This document shows, one piece after another, positions 7,050 through 15,059 of a stretch of 41,040 nucleotides of DNA. Position numbers and translations under genes: made by a program. The stretch's first letter is position 1. Every line of letters starts with the position of its first letter. The stretch is from Armatimonadota bacterium (GTDB lineage Bacteria > Armatimonadota > Armatimonadia > Armatimonadales > Armatimonadaceae): contig JAPLCP010000102.1 of assembly GCA_026392155.1 (NCBI GenBank), forward strand, positions 27,858 through 68,897, given 5' to 3'. The notes beneath the pieces are model-generated. The model did not search any database. It saw only the letters and a list, made by a program, of their open reading frames with translations, and was not told where the DNA came from.

Positions 7050-9659
7050 ATGAACCCTGCTATTTTTGCCGTCTCGTTTTTTGCTACCTTAAACTCCCTA
7101 AACTCCCCCGTCCGGGTACCCCGCGTAGCGAGGGTGGTGGGGCTGGCGGGGAATGATCCTCTTGGTGGCCTTGCGCTTCGTAGTATTGGCCCGACCCTCA
7201 CCACGGGGCGCATCGCCGATGTGGCCATTGACCCGACCAACCGGAGCATCTGGTATGTCGCGGCGGCCTCGGGCGGGCTCTGGAAGACGGAGAACCGGGG
7301 GCTGACCTTTACGCCGATCTTCGATAGCTACGGCTCGTACTCCTTGGCGACGGTGGTGATTGACCCGAAGAACCCCAGCGTTCTGTGGCTGGGAACGGGC
7401 GAGAACTCGTCGCAGCGGAGCGTGGGGTTTGGCGATGGGGTCTATAAATCCACCGATGCGGGTAAGACCTGGCAGCGCATGGGGCTGGAGAAGTCCGAGC
7501 ACATTGGTAAGATCCTCATTGACCCACGCAAGCCCGACACGGTCTATGTTGCCGCGCAAGGGCCGCTCTGGTCGCCGGGAGGAGAGCGTGGGCTCTACAA
7601 GACCACCGATGGCGGCAAGACCTGGGCGGCGATTCTCACGGTCTCGGAGAACACGGGTATCTCGGACATTGTCTTCGACCCCAAGAAGCCCGACACGATC
7701 TATGCGGCGTCCTACCAGCGGCGACGGCACACGGGCGTGCTGGTTGCCGGTGGCCCCGAGGGCATGATCTACCGCACCGACAACGGCGGCAAGAGCTGGA
7801 AGAAGCTGGATAAGGGGCTCCCCACGGTGGACAAAGGGCGGATTGCAGTTGCTGTCTCGCCCCAGAAGCCTGAGGTGGTCTATGCTTTAGTAACTGCCTC
7901 GGGGAAAGAGGGCGGCTTCTTTCGGTCCAAAAACAAAGGCGAGCAGTGGGAGAAGATGAGCGCGTGGGGGCCGAGCGATGCGCAGTACTACGGCGAGATC
8001 TTTCCCGATCCCTTTACGTTCGATAAGATCTGGGCCGTGGATACGCTCTTTACGATGAGTGCAGACGGTGGCAAGACGTTTACGGGCCAGCGCTGGAATA
8101 CCCACGTGGACTACCACGACATTGAGTTCGATCCCACCGACCCGAAGCACCTGATTCTCGGCTGTGACGGCGGGCTCTATGAGAGCTACGATGGCGGCGC
8201 GAGCTGGCGGCACTTTAACAACCTGCCTCTCTCGCAGTTCTATCGGCTGGAGGCAGATAACCGAAAGCCGTTCTACTTTGTCTACGGCGGGATGCAGGAC
8301 AATGGCACGATTGGTGCGCCCGTGCGCTCACTGGCACCGCAGGGCGTGCGGATGAGCGAGTGGGAGACTGTCGGTGGCGGGGATGGCTTCCAAGCCCGCG
8401 CCGACTACACGAATCCGGACACGCTCTACACCAGTAGCCAGAACGGGAGCTTCCAAAGGTTGGATAAAAAAACAGGCGTCGGTGTCAGTGCCTCGCCACG
8501 CCTGCCGCTGACGGAGCGAGGGCGCTGGAACTGGGACACGCCATTTCTGATCAGTCCTCACAACCCCAATACTCTTTGGATGGCGGGCAACAAGGTGTTT
8601 CGGAGCGACGATAAAGGCGCGAGCTGGAAGCCTCTGACGGGCGATATCTCGCGCAATATTGATCGCAACACGCTTCCGGTAATGGGGAAAGTCTGGGACG
8701 AGAATGCTGTTAATCGGCATCGAAGCACCACGGACTTTGGAGTTGCTAATGCTCTCGATGAGTCGGTGAACGTGAAGGGACTTGTCTACTTAGGGACGGA
8801 CGATGGCCTGATCCAGGTCAGCGAAGACGATGGCAAGACCTGGCGCAAAGAGGAGGACTTCCCCGGTGTGCCCAAGATGGCAACGGTCTCCGATATTGCG
8901 GCCTCGAAGCACGACACGAGCACGGTCTACGCCTCGTTCCACGACTTCCAGCACGGCGACTTCAAGCCGTATGTACTGAAGAGCGTGGATCGCGGCAAGA
9001 CCTGGACGAGCATTGCAGGGGATCTTCCCGCCCGGAACTTTGTCTGGACCATCGCCGAGGACCCGAAGAATCCTAAGCTACTCTTTGTGGGTACAGAGTT
9101 CGGTCTCTTCGTGACCTTCGATGGCGGCACACACTGGCTGCCTCTCAAAAACGGCCTTCCGACCATCGAGGTGCGCGATATTGCCATCCAGCCCGACTGG
9201 AGCGATCTTGTGGTCGGGACGTTCGGACGCGGCGGCTATATCCTGGATGACATCACCGCCCTTCGTGCCCTCGCCCAGCTCGAAACGGGTATGCCGAGTG
9301 CCGCGACGCTTCTCCCCTCACGCAAGGCTACGCTCTATCCTGAGCTGGGCTATATCCGGGCGGCGCAGGGAAATATCAACTTCCCGAACCCCTGGCCGAC
9401 CTACTTCACCTACTGGCTCCCGACCGAGGTAAAGGGCAAGCTCACGGTCACCGTCCGCGACGACAAAGACAACGTCGTGCGCGAGCTTGAAGCCCCGATG
9501 ACCGCAGGCATCCAGCGCCTCGGGTGGGACCTGCGCCAGCCCGGCCAGACCCGCTTTGCCCCGGGTAGGACTCTCACCCCCGGAACCTACACCGTCCAGC
9601 TCGTCTTGGATGAAAAAGTCCTCTCCACCCAAAAACTGGAGGTCGCCGCCGCACCATAA
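7050..9659 (+). CDS. Sortilin-like Asp-box (BNR) beta-propeller protein
   Basis: 869 residues from the ATG at 7050. The reading frame opens at 6954, but that extension would be encoded by the inverted repeat. The N-terminus (MNPAIFAVSFFATLNS) is a weak signal peptide. About ten Asp-box motifs of the S-x-D-x-G-x-T-W type punctuate the protein, e.g. STDAGKTW, TTDGGKTW, SYDGGASW, SEDDGKTW, SVDRGKTW. This is typical of VPS10/sortilin and GH74-like seven-bladed propellers, here probably two in tandem. A short beta domain ends the protein (about 795-869). Many bacterial relatives are annotated as glycosyl hydrolases, but no catalytic residue can be assigned. The HEAT-repeat gene follows after 5 nt. 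Confidence 0.85.
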   Translation: MNPAIFAVSFFATLNSLNSPVRVPRVARVVGLAGNDPLGGLALRSIGPTLTTGRIADVAIDPTNRSIWYVAAASGGLWKTENRGLTFTPIFDSYGSYSLATVVIDPKNPSVLWLGTGENSSQRSVGFGDGVYKSTDAGKTWQRMGLEKSEHIGKILIDPRKPDTVYVAAQGPLWSPGGERGLYKTTDGGKTWAAILTVSENTGISDIVFDPKKPDTIYAASYQRRRHTGVLVAGGPEGMIYRTDNGGKSWKKLDKGLPTVDKGRIAVAVSPQKPEVVYALVTASGKEGGFFRSKNKGEQWEKMSAWGPSDAQYYGEIFPDPFTFDKIWAVDTLFTMSADGGKTFTGQRWNTHVDYHDIEFDPTDPKHLILGCDGGLYESYDGGASWRHFNNLPLSQFYRLEADNRKPFYFVYGGMQDNGTIGAPVRSLAPQGVRMSEWETVGGGDGFQARADYTNPDTLYTSSQNGSFQRLDKKTGVGVSASPRLPLTERGRWNWDTPFLISPHNPNTLWMAGNKVFRSDDKGASWKPLTGDISRNIDRNTLPVMGKVWDENAVNRHRSTTDFGVANALDESVNVKGLVYLGTDDGLIQVSEDDGKTWRKEEDFPGVPKMATVSDIAASKHDTSTVYASFHDFQHGDFKPYVLKSVDRGKTWTSIAGDLPARNFVWTIAEDPKNPKLLFVGTEFGLFVTFDGGTHWLPLKNGLPTIEVRDIAIQPDWSDLVVGTFGRGGYILDDITALRALAQLETGMPSAATLLPSRKATLYPELGYIRAAQGNINFPNPWPTYFTYWLPTEVKGKLTVTVRDDKDNVVRELEAPMTAGIQRLGWDLRQPGQTRFAPGRTLTPGTYTVQLVLDEKVLSTQKLEVAAAP

Positions 9660-9664
9660 ATCTC

Positions 9665-10999
9665 ATGAAAGACGATCCCCTTCCCAAACTCTTAGCCCAG
9701 CTCCACGAGAAGACTCAGAGTTACGAGCGGTATCAAGTACGCGAGGCAATTGTGGTCTTGGTAGGGCAGCGTGCCGTCGAGCCGCTGATCGGTCTTCTTG
9801 ACGACAAGGCAGAGAGTATCTCCTGGGAAGCTTGCAAAATACTGGGGCTACTTTGGGATCGTCGTGCGGTGGCACCCATTGCGGCGCGCTTGAATCAGTT
9901 TGGCTGGGAAGGCCCACAAGCGCTGGGAAGATTAGGAGGAGCGCGTGCTTCCGAAACGCTCCTCCAGAGCCTGGAAGCACATAAAGACCTTCGGATCGCC
10001 ACGATTCGTGCGCTTGGTGTGCTACGAGAAAAACGCGCCATCCCCGCGCTGATCAAGCTCCTGCCCATCGGTCATGGCCATCTGTTCGCCTCGGAGGGAA
10101 TCGGGGATCTTGATCTTGGTGACAACGCGGCAGCCAGCTTGGCCCAGATCGGGAAACCTGCACGCGAGGCGCTGCTAGAGCCGCTACAGCACCCCGATCC
10201 CTTTGTCCGGGAGCGGGCCGCAACCGCGCTCGTCGGGGCGAAAAATCCCCGCGCCACGCCACAGCTTCTCAAGCAGCTTGACGACGACATCCTCCCCGCG
10301 CTGGCGGCGGCACGCGCTCTTGCCGCTCTCAAAGAGAAAGCCGCTGTTACGCCGCTCCTGCGCTGGCTAGAGCGCCCCAGCAAGAGCCGCTTTTCGGTTA
10401 CTGCTGTTGAGTGCCTCGGAGAGATCGGCGACCCCCACACCTTCAGCGCCTTGCGTGCGGTAGCCGAGGGAGCAGAGAGAGAGCTGGCGGCAAGCGCCAC
10501 AGGTGCCCTCGGAGGAATCCGCACCGACGAGTGCTTTCGCTACTTAACCCAGTGCCCTGTGGACCGTGCATTCGCTTCCTACCGCGCTCTGGGATACCAG
10601 CGCGACCCCCGTGCCTTTGAATTTCTTATTGAGCACTTAAAGAACTCAGGCAACACGGAAGCAATGGTTCTTTCCGATACCCTACTTCAGCTAGGGGACA
10701 CACGTGCGATTTCCCATCTCATGAAGCGAGCACAGCAGCCAGGAGACAATATTGCATATGAGATCTTCCCTGCGGTCGCTGGGCTCAGTAGTGCAGGGAT
10801 AAAAATTGTCGCCGAGTTTCTACACTCTACAAACCACGAGTCTCGTTGGAGTGCCCTGCTTGCACTGGGAGAGTCCCAGAAAAAAGAGGCGATTCCTTAT
10901 CTCCGTCCTTTGCTAAAGCACCCTGACGCAGATGTCCGCCAAGAAGCGATCACTGCTATGGCCAGTATTTTCTATGCCCACCGAATGACCGGCCCCTAA
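9665..10999 (+). CDS. HEAT-repeat (PBS lyase-type) protein
   Basis: 444 residues made almost entirely of about 30-residue helical pairs with the HEAT/PBS-lyase signature, e.g. AVEPLIGLLDD, RAIPALIKLLP, AVTPLLRWLE, RDPRAFEFLIEHL, EAIPYLRPLLKHPDADVRQEAI. There is no signal peptide, so a cytosolic protein-protein scaffold is likely. It starts 5 nt after the Asp-box gene without a ribosome site. It therefore probably depends on read-through transcription and translational coupling. The partner is unknown. The stop codon abuts the large imperfect palindrome at 11002-11137. Confidence 0.85.
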   Translation: MKDDPLPKLLAQLHEKTQSYERYQVREAIVVLVGQRAVEPLIGLLDDKAESISWEACKILGLLWDRRAVAPIAARLNQFGWEGPQALGRLGGARASETLLQSLEAHKDLRIATIRALGVLREKRAIPALIKLLPIGHGHLFASEGIGDLDLGDNAAASLAQIGKPAREALLEPLQHPDPFVRERAATALVGAKNPRATPQLLKQLDDDILPALAAARALAALKEKAAVTPLLRWLERPSKSRFSVTAVECLGEIGDPHTFSALRAVAEGAERELAASATGALGGIRTDECFRYLTQCPVDRAFASYRALGYQRDPRAFEFLIEHLKNSGNTEAMVLSDTLLQLGDTRAISHLMKRAQQPGDNIAYEIFPAVAGLSSAGIKIVAEFLHSTNHESRWSALLALGESQKKEAIPYLRPLLKHPDADVRQEAITAMASIFYAHRMTGP

Positions 11000-11001
11000 T
11001 G

Positions 11002-11137
11002 GCCGCCGATTGGAAATCGGCGTCTGCAATGGCGTTCCGCCGCAAAGCCCGTGCCGGGCTACCGATTTCCCCAGCCTGGAACAGGCTTTGCGGCGAAGGA
11101 ACGACGCCACTGTCGACGCCTAATTCTATTGGGCGGC
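11002..11137. repeat. Long imperfect palindrome between convergent genes
   Basis: The left arm 11002-11049 and right arm 11084-11137 are largely complementary over about 50 nt. For example, ccgccgcaaagcc pairs with ggctttgcggcg, and gcgtctgcaatggcg with cgccactgtcgacgc. The spacer contains smaller inverted pieces (gcccgtgccgggc, cctggaacagg). It fills the whole gap between the HEAT-repeat gene (plus) and the alpha/beta-hydrolase gene (minus), whose stop codons touch its ends. It could be a dispersed repeat acting as a bidirectional terminator. Confidence 0.75.
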
Positions 11138-12006
11138 TACTTAAGGTACTTCTCGAACCACTCGGCCATGACGACCAGCTCGCTCTCGATTCCAACCCAG
11201 CCGTGGTTCTTGCCGGGCTTGACGTCTAAGCGGCAGGGGATGTTCTTCTCTTTGAGGAGCGCAAGCAGGTGCTCGGACTGCTGAATCGGCACGAGCCCGT
11301 CTTTGTCGCCGTGGATGAGCAGGGTCGGTGGCATCTTCTCGGTCACGCCATGGTAGGGGGAGATCTTCTTGAGCAGCGCTTTCTGCTCCTCCAGCGTTCC
11401 ATTGACAGCCGCGCCAAACGCGGGGCGAAACGGGGCCATCTGCGGGGAGTTGGCGGGAATCGAGTCGGGCTTGCCCCAGGCGAGGAAGTCCGTGGGGGGA
11501 AAGAGGGTCGCCACACACTGCACGGCGCTGGACGCTCGATCTACGGGGTCTTTAGCGTCCGGGTTGCCGGGGCCGCCGTAGGCACCGATCATGAGGCTGA
11601 GATGCCCGCCCGCACTCGCGCCACAAATCCCGAGCTTGTTGGGGTTGACGCTGTACTCGGCCGCATGGGTGCGGATAAAGCGCACGGAGCGGTTGATGTC
11701 CTCGACAATCTCAGGGATCGTGAACTTGGGCTGGCTGCCGTGCACGACCTGAAAGACCGTCAGCCCACGATCCGTCATGAGCTTGGCCCACGCCGGATTG
11801 ATGGAGTTATGGTTCGAGACCCAGCCGCCCGAGACCATCCAGATCACCCCGATACCGTTGGGCTTGGCGGGCGTAAAGACGTCCATGGTAAGCGCACAGC
11901 CGAGCTTGTGGCCATAGACCACGTCCACTTTATGCTCCTGTGCCCGTGCACTAATCGGAAACAGCGCCAGGGCTGCAAGCCCTAAAAATAATCCGCGACG
12001 ATTCAT
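11137..12006 (-). CDS. Secreted alpha/beta hydrolase (esterase/lipase type)
   Basis: 289 residues with a signal peptide ending near ARAQ (residue 23). The alpha/beta-hydrolase fold is shown by the nucleophile motif GASAGG (Ser131), Asp236 in HGDKDGLVP and His268 in GKNHGW. The order and spacing are those of the BD-FAE/carboxylesterase group that often removes acyl groups from plant polysaccharides. The exact substrate is not readable. A strong ribosome site (GGAGGAG, minus strand) lies about 8 nt before the ATG. It is formed partly by the 3' arm of the G/C hairpin at 12020-12054, which could modulate access. HerA lies upstream on the same strand. Confidence 0.87.
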   Translation of the reverse strand: MNRRGLFLGLAALALFPISARAQEHKVDVVYGHKLGCALTMDVFTPAKPNGIGVIWMVSGGWVSNHNSINPAWAKLMTDRGLTVFQVVHGSQPKFTIPEIVEDINRSVRFIRTHAAEYSVNPNKLGICGASAGGHLSLMIGAYGGPGNPDAKDPVDRASSAVQCVATLFPPTDFLAWGKPDSIPANSPQMAPFRPAFGAAVNGTLEEQKALLKKISPYHGVTEKMPPTLLIHGDKDGLVPIQQSEHLLALLKEKNIPCRLDVKPGKNHGWVGIESELVVMAEWFEKYLK

Positions 12007-12019
12007 ATATATTGCTCCT

Positions 12020-12054
12020 CCCCCCTAACCCCCGTTCGACGGGGGCTAGGGGGG
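12020..12054. repeat. G/C-rich palindrome (REP-like)
   Basis: The arms 12020-12034 (ccccccta-acccccg) and 12040-12054 (cggggg-ctagggggg) enclose a 5-nt loop (ttcga). It belongs to the same family as the elements at 37221-37252 and 38430-38457, with the common pattern CCCCCG-n5-CGGGGGCT-GGGGGG. It lies between the HerA-like gene and the alpha/beta hydrolase, and its right part on the minus strand merges into the ribosome site of the latter. Confidence 0.75.
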
Positions 12055-12061
12055 ATTTTTG

Positions 12062-13948
12062 TCAGTCAAAGTCTAAGTTCCGCGCTTTGGTGAAAGATTC
12101 CTCGTCCTTGAAGCCCCGCGTCGGGAGCGGCGCGTTGCGCACTTTGGGAGTGCCCGAGTAATCGGCCCAGGGATTCGCAGCGACAAAGTCGTCGTAGCTG
12201 GTGAACATCTCCACGAAGATGGGGCTGCCGGTGAAGCTCAGCGGCGACGCGGGCCCGGTGAACATAAACGGGTACTGCTTGCGGCTCTGCGGGTCCACAA
12301 ACGACCGGTAGAGCGAGAGCGCCTCTGGGTCGCCGACCAGCTCGTTTAAGTTCGCCAGCTCACTGCCCATGGTCAGGCCGTAGCCAAACGCGCAGAGCCG
12401 GAGCTGTCCGATGATCTCGCGATGAAGGCTGGCGAGTGTTTGGGTGATAAAGAGATAGCCGAGGCCGTATTTTCTCGTCGTGCGGACGGCGTCCACGAAC
12501 TCTGTCGTTAATTTCGACATCTCGCTGGTGTCCGACGAGCGGGTGAAGTTTCGTACGAATCTATGCGCCTCGTCGAGCGCGATCAGGCAGTTGAGCTGGC
12601 GGCCTTGTGCAAACGCCTCGCCGCCCTCACGGTTGAGGGTACTTGCGATCTCTTTTAATAAGAGTGCCTTGATCTCGTCATCGTCCTTGAACTCCGTGCC
12701 CTCGCCGGAGATGTCCAGAAAGATAAAGGGCTGCGTGTCGGTCTCGGCGGTATTGATCATCGAGGCCACGACTTGCGTCAGGGGCGTGCGCTCGTTGCCC
12801 TTGGAGTCAATGCGTTGGAACATGTCCAGTGCGGTTGTCCAGCGCTTCTGGCAGTCGGTGAACTCCTCGGAGTCGGTGAGGATCTGGCGCAGGCGCTCGG
12901 CAAGCTGCTCACGGCGCTCTTTTCCTGTGTAGATGCGCTCCAGCGATTTCTCGTCACTGAGCCAGAGAGTTAGCGTGTCTTTGAGTAAGTTGCCCGGTGC
13001 GGCGTCGAGCTTTGCGCCCGCCGCTGTCAGTGCCTTGCGGACATGGTTGTACAGAACCTCAATCGCGATCTCGGCATTATCCGCGTTCTTGATGCCCAGA
13101 AACTGATAGAACTTCGCCTTGGCAAGCAATTCACAGAACTGGAGCGCGTTGTCTCCGAGGCGCAGGCCCGTCGCCATCTTGTAGACTTTGACATCTCGGC
13201 CCTGGGCAAAGAGCGCGCGGTGCAAATCAAACGGCAGGCCCCAGCCACTGGAGAACTGGCCCTGTGGGTCAATAAACAAGACGCCCATCTCGCGCTGGCG
13301 GGCGTAACAGAGCAGGAGATACGCCGCAAGCCCCGACTTACCCGAGCCGGTCTTGCCAAAGACGCCGATATGGTACGCCTCACCGACGCCACCCGTGCCC
13401 TTGCCGAAGTGCCGCAGGTGCTGGGGCATCTTGACCTCAGTGCCGAAGACGCGCCCTAGATAGACGATCTCTTTCTGGTGTTTCTCCAGCAAGATCGAGA
13501 GTACTTCATCGCGCACCGCATAGACGGCCTTTCCCGTGCTCGGCGAGGTGCCTAGCATGTCCTCCGACGAAAACTCCTCGCCCTTCTCGTTCTCACGGAT
13601 CATAAACGCAGCTTGAACGCTGATCGTCGCCGTGCGCACATCCGCCCTGCCAGAGAGGTTTTGCAGCTCGCCCTGACGCTTGATAATCCCCCGAAAGGCC
13701 ATGTCCTCGTGCCAGCGGTTCTTGGTCTCCACACGGCTAATCTGCCCCAGAACCGCCATCTGCTGGCCGCTGTTTCCCAGAGGCAGCACCAGATAGACCA
13801 TCTGCCCCCGGATTCGGGAGTTCTCCGCACTCTCCAAGATATCAATCGTGATCTGGTTCGTGTCCGACGGCGACCCGACCACGCCAATCGGAACCGCCTG
13901 GTTCTCTTCCTGAAGAACCTCAAGTACTCGCCCACGCTGAATCCGCAT
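12062..13948 (-). CDS. HerA-like ATPase (DUF87/FtsK-HerA superfamily)
   Basis: 628 residues. The N-terminal beta region (about 1-110) resembles a HAS-barrel, with an early VPIGVVGSPSD. The ATPase core follows, with Walker A GKTGSGKS (198-205), FIDPQGQFSSG, and a Walker B-type LNCLIALDEAHRF. A late segment, VRTTRKYGLGYLFITQTLASL, is typical of HerA/VirB4-like motors. HerA proteins translocate DNA, usually with the NurA nuclease, but no nuclease gene is adjacent. The start has no ribosome site. A TACACT box ends 6 nt upstream, so the mRNA looks leaderless. Confidence 0.88.
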   Translation of the reverse strand: MRIQRGRVLEVLQEENQAVPIGVVGSPSDTNQITIDILESAENSRIRGQMVYLVLPLGNSGQQMAVLGQISRVETKNRWHEDMAFRGIIKRQGELQNLSGRADVRTATISVQAAFMIRENEKGEEFSSEDMLGTSPSTGKAVYAVRDEVLSILLEKHQKEIVYLGRVFGTEVKMPQHLRHFGKGTGGVGEAYHIGVFGKTGSGKSGLAAYLLLCYARQREMGVLFIDPQGQFSSGWGLPFDLHRALFAQGRDVKVYKMATGLRLGDNALQFCELLAKAKFYQFLGIKNADNAEIAIEVLYNHVRKALTAAGAKLDAAPGNLLKDTLTLWLSDEKSLERIYTGKERREQLAERLRQILTDSEEFTDCQKRWTTALDMFQRIDSKGNERTPLTQVVASMINTAETDTQPFIFLDISGEGTEFKDDDEIKALLLKEIASTLNREGGEAFAQGRQLNCLIALDEAHRFVRNFTRSSDTSEMSKLTTEFVDAVRTTRKYGLGYLFITQTLASLHREIIGQLRLCAFGYGLTMGSELANLNELVGDPEALSLYRSFVDPQSRKQYPFMFTGPASPLSFTGSPIFVEMFTSYDDFVAANPWADYSGTPKVRNAPLPTRGFKDEESFTKARNLDFD

Positions 13949-13954
13949 GACAAT

Positions 13955-13960
13955 AGTGTA
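13955..13960 (-). promoter_or_regulatory. -10 box (TACACT) of leaderless HerA gene
   Basis: On the minus strand GGTACACT ends exactly 6 nt before the ATG at 13948. This spacing places the transcription start on the start codon. It lies inside the 16-bp gap after the stop of the upstream small membrane protein gene. Confidence 0.55.
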
Positions 13961-13964
13961 CCGC

Positions 13965-14285
13965 TCAGAGACCAGGTTTTAGCTCCCGCCAGCGCAGTAT
14001 CAGGAGAAGCGCTCCCGCGATGGTGTGGGCCAAGTAAAGATACGCTCGGAGGTCGCAAACCTGGACTCCCATAGCACAAAACAGTGTAAAGACAATAATT
14101 GCCCAGCGGCGTTGCGCGGCGATACGCTGTGCAACGCTCAGCAGAGCCAGACAGACCCAGAGATAGAGGTAGTTCCAGGGAGTTGCTCCGGGGGAGAAGA
14201 TGTCCGTCAACATCAGGACAACTCCCATCCCGGCAAGCACGGCAAGCAAGAGGGCAAAGTAGCGGGTGATGATTTGGGTACTCAT
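13965..14285 (-). CDS. Small membrane protein, 106 aa
   Basis: Three to four hydrophobic segments are visible: IITRYFALLLAVLAGMGVVLML, YLYLWVCLALLSVA, WAIIVFTLFCAMGV and YLYLAHTIAGALLLIL. This indicates a small integral membrane protein without soluble domains. I recognise no family. It lies 16 bp upstream of the HerA-like gene on the same strand. Each gene has its own -10 box, so co-function is only suggested by position. Confidence 0.65.
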   Translation of the reverse strand: MSTQIITRYFALLLAVLAGMGVVLMLTDIFSPGATPWNYLYLWVCLALLSVAQRIAAQRRWAIIVFTLFCAMGVQVCDLRAYLYLAHTIAGALLLILRWRELKPGL

Positions 14286-14291
14286 GACGAC

Positions 14292-14297
14292 AGTTTA
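14292..14297 (-). promoter_or_regulatory. -10 box (TAAACT) of leaderless membrane-protein gene
   Basis: Minus-strand AGGTAAACTGTCGTC followed by ATG: the hexamer ends 6 nt before the start at 14285. There is no ribosome site. The string is nearly identical to those before the genes starting at 523 and 15022. Confidence 0.55.
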
Positions 14298-14386
14298 CCT
14301 GCACCTGTTTTCAGAGACTCACGGACATCTACCGACCTCTGCAGAAAAATGCACTTCTCTCGGGGATCTGATGTACTACTTTCGCT

Positions 14387-15022
14387 CTAATGCTTAATGT
14401 TGGGCACCAGGCTTGGGTCGTACTTGGCTCCGGCGGCGACTTGGATCATGGTGAATCGCACTTTGGTGGGCAGGAACTTCTCGGGATCGGGGCGCAGGTG
14501 GACTTTGACACCGTCTTTGTCCTTCATCACGAGATCCATTTGTTTGATGCCCTCGCTCCAGACAATTCCCTTGTTCTCCCAGAACTCCGTCATCGAGACA
14601 TCTTTCTCGTAGATGCCTTTGCGGGTGTAGCGATCCGTGCCCGCACAGCCGTAGCCGTTGCCTTGGCCCTTGTTGGGGATGTAGCAGAGGCTCCACTGCA
14701 CTGCTTCCGCGCTCTCGGGTTTCTCTAGCACCTCGACTCGGACATGCACGGTGCCATTGCGAAAGTCTACCGGACTGGTCCAGTTCTTGGGACGCTGCGG
14801 GTTGAGCCGGTAGCCGTAGATGTAGTAGTGCGACTTGCTCGGGATCGAGTTGTCCGCATCCTTTTTGTCGTAGTTGAAGGTGGCATCGAAGAGCACAAAC
14901 TGCTGGGAGGAAGTGGAAGCAGGCTGCTTTTGTGGCGTCCGCGCCACCGCGACCAGTGTTCCAAGAAGCCCCAGAAGCCCTACACTCACGAACCCGACGC
15001 GCCAGGATCGAAGGTTTTGCAT
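14387..15022 (-). CDS. Secreted protein of unknown function, 211 aa
   Basis: An N-terminal hydrophobic segment (about residues 8-26, VGFVSVGLLGLLGTLVAVA) indicates export or anchoring. The remainder is soluble and rich in aromatic and charged residues (FDATFNYDKKD, HYYIYGYRLNPQRPKNW, WSLCYIPNKGQGNGYGCAG). Two cysteines in that last stretch might form a disulfide. The pattern suggests a beta-sandwich, possibly ligand-binding, but no family is recognised. The gene is divergent from the DUF1501 gene across only 37 bp. Confidence 0.65.
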   Translation of the reverse strand: MQNLRSWRVGFVSVGLLGLLGTLVAVARTPQKQPASTSSQQFVLFDATFNYDKKDADNSIPSKSHYYIYGYRLNPQRPKNWTSPVDFRNGTVHVRVEVLEKPESAEAVQWSLCYIPNKGQGNGYGCAGTDRYTRKGIYEKDVSMTEFWENKGIVWSEGIKQMDLVMKDKDGVKVHLRPDPEKFLPTKVRFTMIQVAAGAKYDPSLVPNIKH

Positions 15023-15028
15023 ACAGAC

Positions 15029-15034
15029 AGTTTA
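15029..15034 (-). promoter_or_regulatory. -10 box (TAAACT) of leaderless secreted-protein gene
   Basis: Minus-strand CCGGTAAACTGTCTGT then ATG: the hexamer ends 6 nt before the start at 15022, and no ribosome site is present. It forms one half of a compact divergent promoter with the box at 15048-15053. Confidence 0.6.
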
Positions 15035-15047
15035 CCGGATAGTGTGT

Positions 15048-15053
15048 TATCAT
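15048..15053 (+). promoter_or_regulatory. Extended -10 box (TGTTATCAT) of leaderless DUF1501 gene
   Basis: TATCAT with a TGt extension ends 6 nt before the ATG at 15060. No ribosome site lies between. The divergent -10 box of the neighbouring gene is only 13 bp away. Confidence 0.55.
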
Positions 15054-15059
15054 CTTCAC

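Noticed and set aside
12020-12060. Intrinsic terminator on the plus strand (hairpin followed by ATTTTT)
   Set aside because: No plus-strand gene ends here. The hairpin belongs to a repeat family and sits between two minus-strand genes, where no U-tract follows the stem.
13600-14304. Alternative minus frame of 234 codons across the HerA start and small membrane gene
   Set aside because: It reads out of frame through the HerA N-terminus, is Arg/Ser-rich without motifs, and conflicts with two better supported genes.
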